Source: Jaenimonas drosophilae (lineage: Eukaryota; Euglenozoa; Kinetoplastea; Trypanosomatida; Trypanosomatidae). From it: a stretch of DNA of 64,000 nt. The stretch is from the NCBI GenBank assembly GCA_030849065.1, contig JASAON010001660.1, positions 186,001 to 250,000 of the forward strand. The letters are read 5' to 3'. Below, one piece after another: positions 17,079 through 25,600 of the stretch; position 1 is the first letter of the stretch, and every line of letters starts with the position of its first letter. Below the pieces are notes generated by a model. It was not told the origin of the DNA, made no database searches, and saw only the letters and a list, made by a program, of their open reading frames with translations. A program made the translations under genes and the position numbers.

Positions 17079-17681
17079 ATGGGTTGGTTCCGTAAGGAGG
17101 CACCACCTACGCCCGTCGAGGTCAGTGAGATTGACCTCCTTGTCGCTGGCGCGCCCACCGCGTCGGCGGAAGAGGCACGCATCCACGACGATGCTCGCTT
17201 TCTGCGCTCAAACCAGCGGCACCAGTACGCCGACGTACTGTGTGGGATGGCAGCCTACACCTTCAGTGGGCTGCAACACATTCACGGCCAAAGTACAGGC
17301 CTTCACCTCTTCACCATGTGGGCCGCGGGAACCACCTTCTTCATTAATTACGGGTCACGCGCCTACACCGCAAACATGTGGGCCAACTACCGAGCACAGG
17401 AGGGCCACGTTGCGTCAGATGCCCTCCCCACGAAGGAGGAGCCCACATCCATCCCAGCAACGCCACTGGCAGCCACTGTGGTGAAGCTCTCTGATTGCGA
17501 GGCAATGCGCAACGACGTCTTCAAGATGGAGGCGGTGGCGTCGTGGATGTGGATGCTCACATCCTTGCAGCAGTTTAAAGTGCATAAGCGGCTAAAGTGG
17601 TGCGGCTACAGCAGCTGGATGGGCCTCTCCGCCTCCATGTACTTCACCATGCGCCACATGTACACCCTCTTCACGGCATAA
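17079..17681 (+). CDS. Small protein with several possible membrane segments, unidentified
   Basis: 200 aa from ATG 17079; the frame is open upstream but only across the splice acceptor. Residues 1-55 are hydrophilic. Then come moderately hydrophobic helices: YADVLCGMAAYTFSGLQHI (about 50-68), GLHLFTMWAAGTTFFINYG (about 73-91), and, after a hydrophilic loop, two Met/Trp/aromatic-rich segments (about 147-160 and 176-195, GLSASMYFTMRHMYTLF). Many Met, Trp, His and Tyr lie in or near the spans. There is no clear signal peptide. The hydrophobicity is marginal, as in mitochondrial inner-membrane accessory proteins, but no family is recognised and location is a guess. Confidence 0.65.
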   Translation: MGWFRKEAPPTPVEVSEIDLLVAGAPTASAEEARIHDDARFLRSNQRHQYADVLCGMAAYTFSGLQHIHGQSTGLHLFTMWAAGTTFFINYGSRAYTANMWANYRAQEGHVASDALPTKEEPTSIPATPLAATVVKLSDCEAMRNDVFKMEAVASWMWMLTSLQQFKVHKRLKWCGYSSWMGLSASMYFTMRHMYTLFTA

Positions 17682-17684
17682 GGT

Positions 17685-17716
<32 letters not shown>

Positions 17717-18024
17717 GTGCTGGCGAGTATGATTGAATGCTTGGCATCATCATCACTCTCACGAAGTGAGGAAGAGCGAAGTAAGTGGTTGCTTCAAGTC
17801 TATGTGATAATGATGATCTTCTTGTTCGTTCTCTTCCGTCAAGCATCTCACGTAGCTGTACTCAACTAATTCATTTGCAGGAAGCTTGGCACTAACCTAC
17901 CGAGGCCATCATCTCCTCGGTCTCTTCACCTACATACATTGTTTGGTGCATCTCCCACTGGGGAGATTGAATAGCCCAGCACAGGTTAGCACGCGCATTA
18001 TTGGCAACAACAACAACAACAACA
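17682..18024. other. Spacer with (TG)n tract and splice acceptor
   Basis: 343-bp spacer. A (TG)n run (17688-17716) begins a few bases after the stop codon. A pyrimidine-rich stretch at 17818-17840 and TTTGCAG with AG at 17879-17880 mark the probable acceptor. A (CAA)n run sits just before the next ATG. Confidence 0.75.
17688..17716. repeat. (TG)n microsatellite
   Basis: About fourteen TG units directly in the 3' UTR of the small membrane protein gene. Confidence 0.9.
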
Positions 18025-19752
18025 ATGGCGAACGACCCCAAACGCTCTGCACAGCGCGTGCCGGAGCTTCTGAAGGAGCTCAAGGAGATGGCCAGCTACC
18101 GTCCTCCTTACCGCAGCGCATCGCGTGCTGGCGATGGCGATGACGAATCGTTGCTCCCCATCACCCCTGAGACCGTCGTGGATGCCTACTTACTCCGCTA
18201 CCTTGGTGCCGCCGCGTACTCCACCGAGGAGGCGTTGGTGATGCTGAAGCGACGACGCGATTATGAGCGCACGCTGGGCAGTGTTTCTGTCTCGCCAGAG
18301 GTGTTGCTCCTCCTCTCGTGTGGTGTTATCAGCGTCATTGGGAGAGATCTACGTGGGCGTCAGGTGGTGTACCTCAACCTCCAACGCTTCTCCGCCGCCC
18401 TCTGCCTTGATGAGGAGAACATGATTCGCCTCACGACGGTGGTGATGGAGTACATCCATGCGCTCTGCATCAGCTCTATGACCGACGCCAGTGCCTCGTC
18501 GCTGGCGGGCCTCAAGAACGGAGACAACACCGAGCGCATGCAGCAGTGTGTTTTATTGGTGAATGAGGAAAGCGTGGAGTGGGAGTTCCATCTTCCGCTT
18601 CTCGCACACATCTCCGCCGTGACGACGGTGCTCTCCAAGTACTACCCACACGTGATGGGCCTCGTCTTGCTTGTGGGCGCCAACTTTGATGTTCGCCAGG
18701 GCATCAAAGACACTCTCCACGACAGCCCACGTGAGGTGAAGGCGCTGATTCATCTTGTGCAGCGCAACGACCTCAATCGCTACATTGATCGCCACGTAAC
18801 TCCGACTGAGTTGGGTGGCTCATTGACTGTTCCAGATCGAACCACAACCTTTGCCGATGCGGTACTCCGCCACTGGTATGCCCTTCTCTGCTACGCCCAG
18901 CTCGAGACAATGTCGGCGCGGGGGAGCGCGACGGAGAGTGGGATCAGTGCGCGCTCTGTTGCTGAGCCATCACCCTCACTCATCTACTCAGAGGAGCAGT
19001 GGAAGGTGCAGCGCAAATACCTAATGATGAGCACCGCGCTAAACTCTAGAACCCTGGCCATCCGTCAAAGCCACAACATCGCCAGCGAGCAGGCCGCGAC
19101 CGGTGCGGGAGGTGATGGATCGATGCACACCGGAGCACGTGCGGCGGACGTCTTCACCAACTTTGATGAGGGTCTCTGCTCCGCCTTGAGCGTGGATGAG
19201 TACAGCATGGACGAATACACTCAGCCACGTAGCCCCACGCAGCGGTCGGCCGGGGTGAGGAACAACAACAACAACAACAACGCCAGCTTCTCTCCATCCT
19301 CCTCCATGACCGCAGCTGCAAAACGTGCCGTTGACGGAAGTTTAGCCTCCGCGGCGGTTGTGCTGCCCCTGAGTGAGGAGGAGGAGGCGAAGATACGCGC
19401 CAACAGCGATTATGCCGTCCAGGCGCTGCAGAAGGAGCGAAGCCGTCGCATGCAAGCGGAGCAGCAGGTACATCTTCTTGAGATGGGCGTTGTGATGGAT
19501 GTGCGAAACATGTCTATGGTGGAGCGGAGTCTGGCTGCAATGCACGAAGAGATGAATGTGCTTGTTTCAAACATCCTCGTGCGGGCCAGCGCAGCGCGGG
19601 CACGAGATGCCCCGCCATCACTGGCGCAGCTGCTACAGCTGACGGTGAGCTCGCTCGAAGCTGCCTCCGGCACACGCGAGGAAGTTCCCGCCATGTCGTT
19701 GGCGCAGCCCGCGATTCGCGAGCCTCCGCAATCGTGCTGCCCATGCATGTAG
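18025..19752 (+). CDS. CRAL-TRIO (Sec14-like) lipid-binding protein with C-terminal cysteine cluster
   Basis: 575 aa from ATG 18025, preceded in the 5' UTR by a CAA repeat. Residues about 45-80 form the helical CRAL-TRIO N domain ('DAYLLRYLGAAAYSTEEALVML' with 'LLRYL..' like 'LLRFLRAR'). The lipid-binding CRAL-TRIO domain spans about 95-280: 'GRDLRGRQVVYLNL', a central strand ('CVLLVNEES'), a 'YPHVMGLVLLVGAN' segment matching the conserved 'YPE..' strand, and a late 'VTPTELGGSL' matching '[LI]P.E.GG'. Such domains carry phosphatidylinositol or other hydrophobic ligands between membranes. The rest is low-complexity, including an Asn run (about residues 413-419), and a coiled coil (about 455-520). 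The protein ends QSCCPCM: three cysteines in the last four positions but one, a plausible lipid-modified anchor. Confidence 0.8.
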   Translation: MANDPKRSAQRVPELLKELKEMASYRPPYRSASRAGDGDDESLLPITPETVVDAYLLRYLGAAAYSTEEALVMLKRRRDYERTLGSVSVSPEVLLLLSCGVISVIGRDLRGRQVVYLNLQRFSAALCLDEENMIRLTTVVMEYIHALCISSMTDASASSLAGLKNGDNTERMQQCVLLVNEESVEWEFHLPLLAHISAVTTVLSKYYPHVMGLVLLVGANFDVRQGIKDTLHDSPREVKALIHLVQRNDLNRYIDRHVTPTELGGSLTVPDRTTTFADAVLRHWYALLCYAQLETMSARGSATESGISARSVAEPSPSLIYSEEQWKVQRKYLMMSTALNSRTLAIRQSHNIASEQAATGAGGDGSMHTGARAADVFTNFDEGLCSALSVDEYSMDEYTQPRSPTQRSAGVRNNNNNNNASFSPSSSMTAAAKRAVDGSLASAAVVLPLSEEEEAKIRANSDYAVQALQKERSRRMQAEQQVHLLEMGVVMDVRNMSMVERSLAAMHEEMNVLVSNILVRASAARARDAPPSLAQLLQLTVSSLEAASGTREEVPAMSLAQPAIREPPQSCCPCM

Positions 19753-20337
19753 CGTATGGGCCCACCGCACCACCACACAACTCTAGCCATCGTTCTTGTT
19801 CTTCACCCCCCCTTCCGCGCACGTATAGCGCGAAGTGCAGGGCCATCATTTCTTGCGGGCCATTTCATGCTCCACAGGGCAGAAAAAAAACAAGTGAATT
19901 GCGCGCTGATTGGTTCGTCTCTCCATTGCTGGTTGGCGGTGTCGGTGCTGGCATATACACGCACACACACACACCATTATTCTCTAGCGGAGCTCATCCA
20001 GAATGGGCATGGAGATGCCGCCAGAATGGCTTTTTTTGTGTGTGCCACACTCGGGAGTATCCGCGCCACTGTGATACGAACACACTCACACCAACACTAT
20101 CACCCTGAAAAAATTCATCAAAATCATATCATCATCATCATCAAAATCATCATCATCATCTTCTTCTTCGTCTTCACTTCTTCCGTCGTTGTCACGTGTA
20201 TCTTCACTAGGCAAAGTACTCAAGCTCATTGATCACGTGGCAGTGCTGAGACTGATCTCGCAACTTTTCAGCTCCTGCCTTGACTCTTATATCAGTTTTT
20301 TTCGCTATTCTTTCTTCATTGATCTCCATCCATCAAC
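19753..20337. other. Spacer with CA and CAT tracts
   Basis: 585-bp spacer holding a (CA)n run near 19960-19976, (CAT)n at about 20130-20160 and a CTT-rich pyrimidine stretch to 20190. The probable acceptor is TTTTCAG with AG at 20270-20271, 67 nt before ATG 20338. No RNA gene recognised. Confidence 0.7.
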
Positions 20338-23300
20338 ATGTTGGTGGCGGCACTTCTAAATACGCTCCTCCTCGCCGCATTCGTTGGTCTGTTTCTCCTC
20401 ATCCTATGCCGCCTCGCCCACATTGCGCAGCTCTCCTTCATGATTCGCAAGTTTGAGCAGCACAGCCCCAACGCCTTCTTCGTGCCACTCCGCCCGCTGC
20501 TCAGCCAGCCCTTCAACACCATCGTATACCCGCAGTATCGCGTCTCTCATGGCATCCGCAGCGGTGAGATGATCTCTCCCGTGCCGGCACTCTTCACCTG
20601 CGCCGCAGAGGAGGAGATGATGTACGGCCAAGGGGCCTACATGCACCGATTGCAGGCGGCTGCCTACTACTTTTACCGAACCATTCGCACGCAGCGTGAG
20701 CATGAGGGAACGACGGCAGCGCCAGGAAGTGAGGGCGAGGCCGCCCGACCACGCTCCGTGGCCTTTGCCCAAGACTGTGTAGAGAAGGAGGCGGCGGAGA
20801 AGGGGCGCACACGCCGCTCCACCGATGACGGGGCCGAGGCGGCCTTTGGGCATGCGCCGAGCTCGCCCATGTTCTCGCCAGAGGCAGAAGATGATCGGTT
20901 TTCATCCTTCATCAACGGTTTCTTGCCAAGCCGGCTCTCCTCGAGCCGCCGCTCGCGACGCATTGAGGATGCGCCAGGACCAGGAATGGTGGCGGCGGTG
21001 GAGGTGCACGCTAACTGGGAAGAGATCGGCTCCTCCTCCATTGATCCGCATCCCCGCGCGGAGCATCATCGGGACCAACCGAACGCATCTCCCACGCGTC
21101 GCGCCATGAAACGCCCACAAGAGGTTGTGCTGGGTCTTCGGCTTCCCATGGAGCTGCAATCTGGCGATGGATCATCAACGCCACCAACGGGAACCCCATC
21201 GCCTCCGCAGGTGAGGTTGCAAACGAAGCGCATGCGGATGCAAGTGGCGGGAGATTTGGATGGCGCGCTGCGCATGGAGGACACAAGTCTCGGCAATGCT
21301 CTAGCCGATGAGCATCCGCATCGTCGTGCATATGGTGGCGCCACACCTCTGCCGCACTCCTCTCACGATGATTCGGTGTTGGCCCTCCATGACCGCCCCA
21401 CCTCCGCCAACGCACGCCAGGTTGGCCTTCGCCCCTTCGCACGTCTCACGCATGCCAACATGTACGCCGAGCTCGCCGCTCATCGTTTTGGCTTGAGTGA
21501 GATGGTGATTGCGCGAGAGGCGGCGAGGGTGGCGTCGCTCTACGCCACACGAAAGGGCCGCGCCCACGCCGCCCGACGTGTTTCGGTGATGTTATCTAAC
21601 CTCGTCCAGCTGCGGCAGGAGCGTCAGTATCAGCAGCTCGTGGAGCGAGCCAAGCGTTGGCAGGGTGAGGCGGCAGCAACCAGGGAAGAAGACCCGCGCT
21701 CTGCGGATGCGTCGTGGCGGCGCGGAAGCACTGACGTGAGCTGCGAGCTCCCCTCTGAAGGCGGCTCATCGGTGCCGTGGCCGTGGTCGGTGTGGGCGGC
21801 GGAGTGGCTCGAGAGCCGCGCAGAGATGCCGCAATCGCCCATTAGCCCTCGCATCGCAGCCAACACACGCCTGCACTCCGCCTCGACCAACTCATACAGC
21901 CGAGCGGTGCGCGATATGCGCAAATATGTATCTCGTGAGGCGTTGGAGGAACTCACGCGCATTGATGCCCTGCAGCTGCACTATCACACCTTCTATCTCT
22001 CCTGCCGCATGGTGGCTCAGCAGAAGGCCGTGTGGCGCACCGGCCGTCGGGAGATGCTCTTTTTGCTGGATACCACGCCACGGAGGAACTGCGGCCCGCA
22101 AATGCTAAACACGGGCTTCCCATCTGCACACTTTTCCTCGCTGCCACCTCCGGCCAACGATGCCGCCGCCTTTCGTGGGCTCTCACTCTCCGAGGAAGAT
22201 GAGCTCTCCGAGATGAATCGCGACGTGGATGCGCAGCCGCTCCTGACAGACTCCCCAACAGGGGCAACCTCCGCCGCGGAGGAGTTTCTCGTTCTTCAGA
22301 AGCGAAAAACACAAGAGCGGCATCAGGAAGGGTTGGCTAGTGGCGGGGATGAGGCTGATGTACGGCCTTCTCCCGCACATGAGGAGGACGAGAATGGCAC
22401 ACAAAACACCCACCGCCACGCAACACCAGCATTGGCTGTTGCTGAGGACGAGGAGCCGCAGCACATCACTCCAGCCTTTGCCGCGGCATATGCATCTCGA
22501 CGTGGTAGGATGCACGCCTCACGCGATGTACGAGTGGCCTACCTCGTTGGCGCACACGTCGAGACGTTCTTGCGTGCCACAACGGTGCATGCGAGCCAGA
22601 CCTTCAGCAACGGCGCAACCAATTTTCTGTGCTTCTTCGATGACGAGGACGAGGCCGCGGCATGCCGACGTGTGGCGGAGCGTGTGCGCACCAAGCAAAC
22701 GCAGATGGCCCAGCTCGGCTGGGGGGAGTGGGTGCCTGGCCGGCCGGCCCCTGTTCCTGCAGCCCTGCACCTCAGCCTGAGCGACGGCGATGTGCGTGGT
22801 GATGGCGCCTCGGATGCCTCCGTCGTGAGCAGCTCCGCCTCCTCCCCCATGCCGCCACCTGAGGACGGCTCTACCAAAACAAAGGCGGCCGCAGCCGATG
22901 GCTCCGACACAACGCGCGTGAAGGTTGTGGTGCCGAGCCCTCCCCCACACATGGGCGTGCAGGCCACCGAGGAGCCGAGCAGCGCCCTCCTTCAGGCCAG
23001 CTTCTCACCGCACTCCAACAACTGCAGTCGCACCAACTATGATCTCTTCACGGCGCGATCGCACTCGCACAGCGATGATCCAAATGGGTGGCAGCCTGCG
23101 GCATCTTCGCTGGAGGAGGAGGCGGCCTTGTTCGCCACACGCGTAAAGCCTGCGTCCGAGGAGGAGGAGGAGGAGGAGGGATTGCAGCTCCCGCAGGATG
23201 ATTTGGTGGCCGCCGTCACAACTGAGCCCTATTCTTTGCTGCCATCTCCGCCAGAGATGCCGTCTCCGGCGCCATCTCCGCATACCCCCAACACTCCACC

Positions 23301-25323
23301 TCGCACCGAGGCCACCCGTATACCATTCAAGATCCCTCCCGCCATCATTGCTGCCGAGGAAGATGCGCACCGCGTGAGCTGCTTCCGTGCAGCAGTAGAA
23401 GTGAGCACCAAGATGCAAGGATACTCGCACTACACCACCACCACCACCCTCGACCACAAGTCAGTGCCAGGTACAAGCAGCCACGCCTCGGAGCTCCCCA
23501 GCGTGGCGCGCTTCTGGCGCATCTTTTACTACCTCTTTGGGCGCGGAGAAGACACTGCCTACCGTGAAGGCCGCCGCGACCCGAGCACCACCGAGCACAG
23601 CGGCAGCGTTGGCAGCAACGTGCGGCAGAAGATAGTGCAGAGTGCCTACGCCGTTGCCGATCATCATGAGGTGGAGCTATCTGATTTAGCTCACCAGGTG
23701 CTGCAGCGGCAGGTGCGTCGCTTCATGAACCACGCCGGCCCCCGCGGTGGTCGTGCGGCGCGCATTCTGAGCCACCACTCACTCATGGACGCCACCGACG
23801 GCTTCTCCGACCGTGGCGATCTCCCCCCTGGCATCGTACCACGCATCGAGGAGGTGGAGCATCCGATGCACCACGACATACCCGTGGCGTTGGCCGTGAT
23901 GCTCTACGTCAGTGCTCCACCCGCGATGGGGAAAACGGGAACGCAGCTTCTCGCGGAGAGCCGCGCCGAGGATGATCGCGGGCGATCCATCCTCATCACG
24001 CTCCTCTACACCTCCACCGTAGACCACTTGCACCAAACGTTGCACGCGGCACGGCGCCAGCTCATGACGAGCCGCCGTCGGGGCACCGGTTTTGGCAGCT
24101 TTGATGCCGCCGCCGGCGACCTCGGCACCTTCGGCGGCAGCTCCGTCTTAACCGGCGGAGAATCGCAGCGCATGATGCTCAGCCGCAACAGCTCGTTGGT
24201 TGGCGATGCGAGCGAGGTGGGCGGGCGGCGGGTGGCGGCGGATCTAGCCACCCAAGCGCCACTTTCCAGCAGCACAAACCTCAGCCAGCCGAGCACAACG
24301 CACATGAGGAGCCGATCCGGAGCGACGGAGAACGGAGCGACGCAGCGGCCGTGGCTGCCATCGGAGAAGTATCCCGCCCTGCACATGAATGATTCTCTCT
24401 TTGCCGATGAATCCAGCATCATGAACCCATCCACGATTCAGGCCTCGCCGCTCAGCATCTCCATCTCTTCCCCGCTGAAGCGAGCGGCGGCGACCCTCTC
24501 CAGATGCCTCGCACCATCGGCGGTTCTCGTGAATCAGCCCTCCTCGCTGGTGATGGTGAGCGATCCGGAAGATGAGGCCGCCACCTTTCTGCTCGCGCCC
24601 GCAGCGGGAGATGATCAACGCCACCACGGTCGGAGCATGACGATGCAGGGCTCGGGCAATCAGAGCCACAACGTGCGCGATGCCGCCGAGGAGCTTCTCC
24701 AGCCGCTGCGCGATGCGCGACACTTTCCCGATGGGCTGCCGCTCTCCGTGGCGTTGAGCTATCTCCGAATTGGGGATGAGCTCTTCCAGGTGGAAGAGGT
24801 GCATGTGGCCGCACTGCCAAACTATCGCTCGCTGCGTGTTCCGCTGCATCGCAGCGGAGTTGTGGCGGAGACGTTGGCGGCCTCGCCCATCTCTGACGAT
24901 GGCGCCGCGTGTGGCAGCGAGGATCATCTCTTCGAGGAGGAGGAGGAGGAGGAAGATGGCGGACCGCATCACTTCGACGCCACGAGCTGTGCGCCGGAGG
25001 AGCTCCACGCCACGTGGGCCCGTCGCACACGCCGCCGCCGTGGGACCTCGCGACGGCGTGCCGCAGCCTCAACGCAGCGCTTCAGCCACCTCACCTACTC
25101 GCTGACGGCGGATGGCGCGGAGGGCCAACAACAGCTCGTCTGGCTGTGCCAGCAGTGCATCGTGAAGGAGGCCAACACCATCTTCTTGCCCTGCGGCCAC
25201 TTGGCGCTCTGCGCACGATGCGCTGACAAGATCTCCATCTGCCGCACGTGCAAACGATGGATCGATGCCACCATCACACTGCGCTCCGATGAGGGCCAAA
25301 ATCTCGCCGCCGATCCTGCTTGA
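20338..25323 (+). CDS. Giant membrane-anchored RING-finger protein (probable E3 ubiquitin ligase)
   Basis: 1,661 aa. An N-terminal hydrophobic segment (residues 6-27, LLNTLLLAAFVGLFLLILC) is a signal anchor or transmembrane helix. The last sixty residues hold a C3HC4 RING at residues 1604-1638: C-x2-C-x11-C-x-H-x3-C-x2-C-x6-C-x2-C, of the 'LPCGHLALCARCA' type seen in IAP, MULAN and MGRN1-like ligases, which transfer ubiquitin from an E2. The 1,500 residues between are long, rich in Ser/Ala/Glu/His and partly disordered, with acidic runs (near 945 and 1540). Some blocks look folded (about 30-120, 360-440, 525-590, 705-800, 1010-1230, 1450-1520), and hydrophobic strands such as 'VALAVMLYVSAP' recur. 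These parts resemble no family I recognise. The anchor plus terminal RING suggests ubiquitination at an organelle surface. Confidence 0.78.
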   Translation: MLVAALLNTLLLAAFVGLFLLILCRLAHIAQLSFMIRKFEQHSPNAFFVPLRPLLSQPFNTIVYPQYRVSHGIRSGEMISPVPALFTCAAEEEMMYGQGAYMHRLQAAAYYFYRTIRTQREHEGTTAAPGSEGEAARPRSVAFAQDCVEKEAAEKGRTRRSTDDGAEAAFGHAPSSPMFSPEAEDDRFSSFINGFLPSRLSSSRRSRRIEDAPGPGMVAAVEVHANWEEIGSSSIDPHPRAEHHRDQPNASPTRRAMKRPQEVVLGLRLPMELQSGDGSSTPPTGTPSPPQVRLQTKRMRMQVAGDLDGALRMEDTSLGNALADEHPHRRAYGGATPLPHSSHDDSVLALHDRPTSANARQVGLRPFARLTHANMYAELAAHRFGLSEMVIAREAARVASLYATRKGRAHAARRVSVMLSNLVQLRQERQYQQLVERAKRWQGEAAATREEDPRSADASWRRGSTDVSCELPSEGGSSVPWPWSVWAAEWLESRAEMPQSPISPRIAANTRLHSASTNSYSRAVRDMRKYVSREALEELTRIDALQLHYHTFYLSCRMVAQQKAVWRTGRREMLFLLDTTPRRNCGPQMLNTGFPSAHFSSLPPPANDAAAFRGLSLSEEDELSEMNRDVDAQPLLTDSPTGATSAAEEFLVLQKRKTQERHQEGLASGGDEADVRPSPAHEEDENGTQNTHRHATPALAVAEDEEPQHITPAFAAAYASRRGRMHASRDVRVAYLVGAHVETFLRATTVHASQTFSNGATNFLCFFDDEDEAAACRRVAERVRTKQTQMAQLGWGEWVPGRPAPVPAALHLSLSDGDVRGDGASDASVVSSSASSPMPPPEDGSTKTKAAAADGSDTTRVKVVVPSPPPHMGVQATEEPSSALLQASFSPHSNNCSRTNYDLFTARSHSHSDDPNGWQPAASSLEEEAALFATRVKPASEEEEEEEGLQLPQDDLVAAVTTEPYSLLPSPPEMPSPAPSPHTPNTPPRTEATRIPFKIPPAIIAAEEDAHRVSCFRAAVEVSTKMQGYSHYTTTTTLDHKSVPGTSSHASELPSVARFWRIFYYLFGRGEDTAYREGRRDPSTTEHSGSVGSNVRQKIVQSAYAVADHHEVELSDLAHQVLQRQVRRFMNHAGPRGGRAARILSHHSLMDATDGFSDRGDLPPGIVPRIEEVEHPMHHDIPVALAVMLYVSAPPAMGKTGTQLLAESRAEDDRGRSILITLLYTSTVDHLHQTLHAARRQLMTSRRRGTGFGSFDAAAGDLGTFGGSSVLTGGESQRMMLSRNSSLVGDASEVGGRRVAADLATQAPLSSSTNLSQPSTTHMRSRSGATENGATQRPWLPSEKYPALHMNDSLFADESSIMNPSTIQASPLSISISSPLKRAAATLSRCLAPSAVLVNQPSSLVMVSDPEDEAATFLLAPAAGDDQRHHGRSMTMQGSGNQSHNVRDAAEELLQPLRDARHFPDGLPLSVALSYLRIGDELFQVEEVHVAALPNYRSLRVPLHRSGVVAETLAASPISDDGAACGSEDHLFEEEEEEEDGGPHHFDATSCAPEELHATWARRTRRRRGTSRRRAAASTQRFSHLTYSLTADGAEGQQQLVWLCQQCIVKEANTIFLPCGHLALCARCADKISICRTCKRWIDATITLRSDEGQNLAADPA

Positions 25324-25551
25324 CCCCCCACCCAGTGCCACACACACACGCACACAGGGCTGTATTGGTACAGCTGATGCCACGTACGACAACAGCAACA
25401 CCCACATCGTCTGAGCATGTTAAATATGATGTCAGTGGCTTACTTCACTCTTCACACATGAATCCTTCTTCATCTTCGTCTTCTTCAGTGTTTTGTTCTG
25501 ATTGGGATCTGCCGCACCCACGGCAGCTACCTTCATCTACCATTGGTAGGT

Positions 25552-25585
25552 ACCACACACACACTCACACACACACATTATCTAG
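25552..25585 (+). promoter_or_regulatory. (CA)n tract and inferred trans-splice acceptor for dynein heavy chain
   Basis: A CACA-rich run is followed by ATTATCTAG with AG at 25584-25585, 15 nt before ATG 25601. The pyrimidine tract is interrupted by A residues, so the acceptor assignment is moderate. Confidence 0.5.
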
Positions 25586-25600
25586 CTTGTTTTTGCAAAC

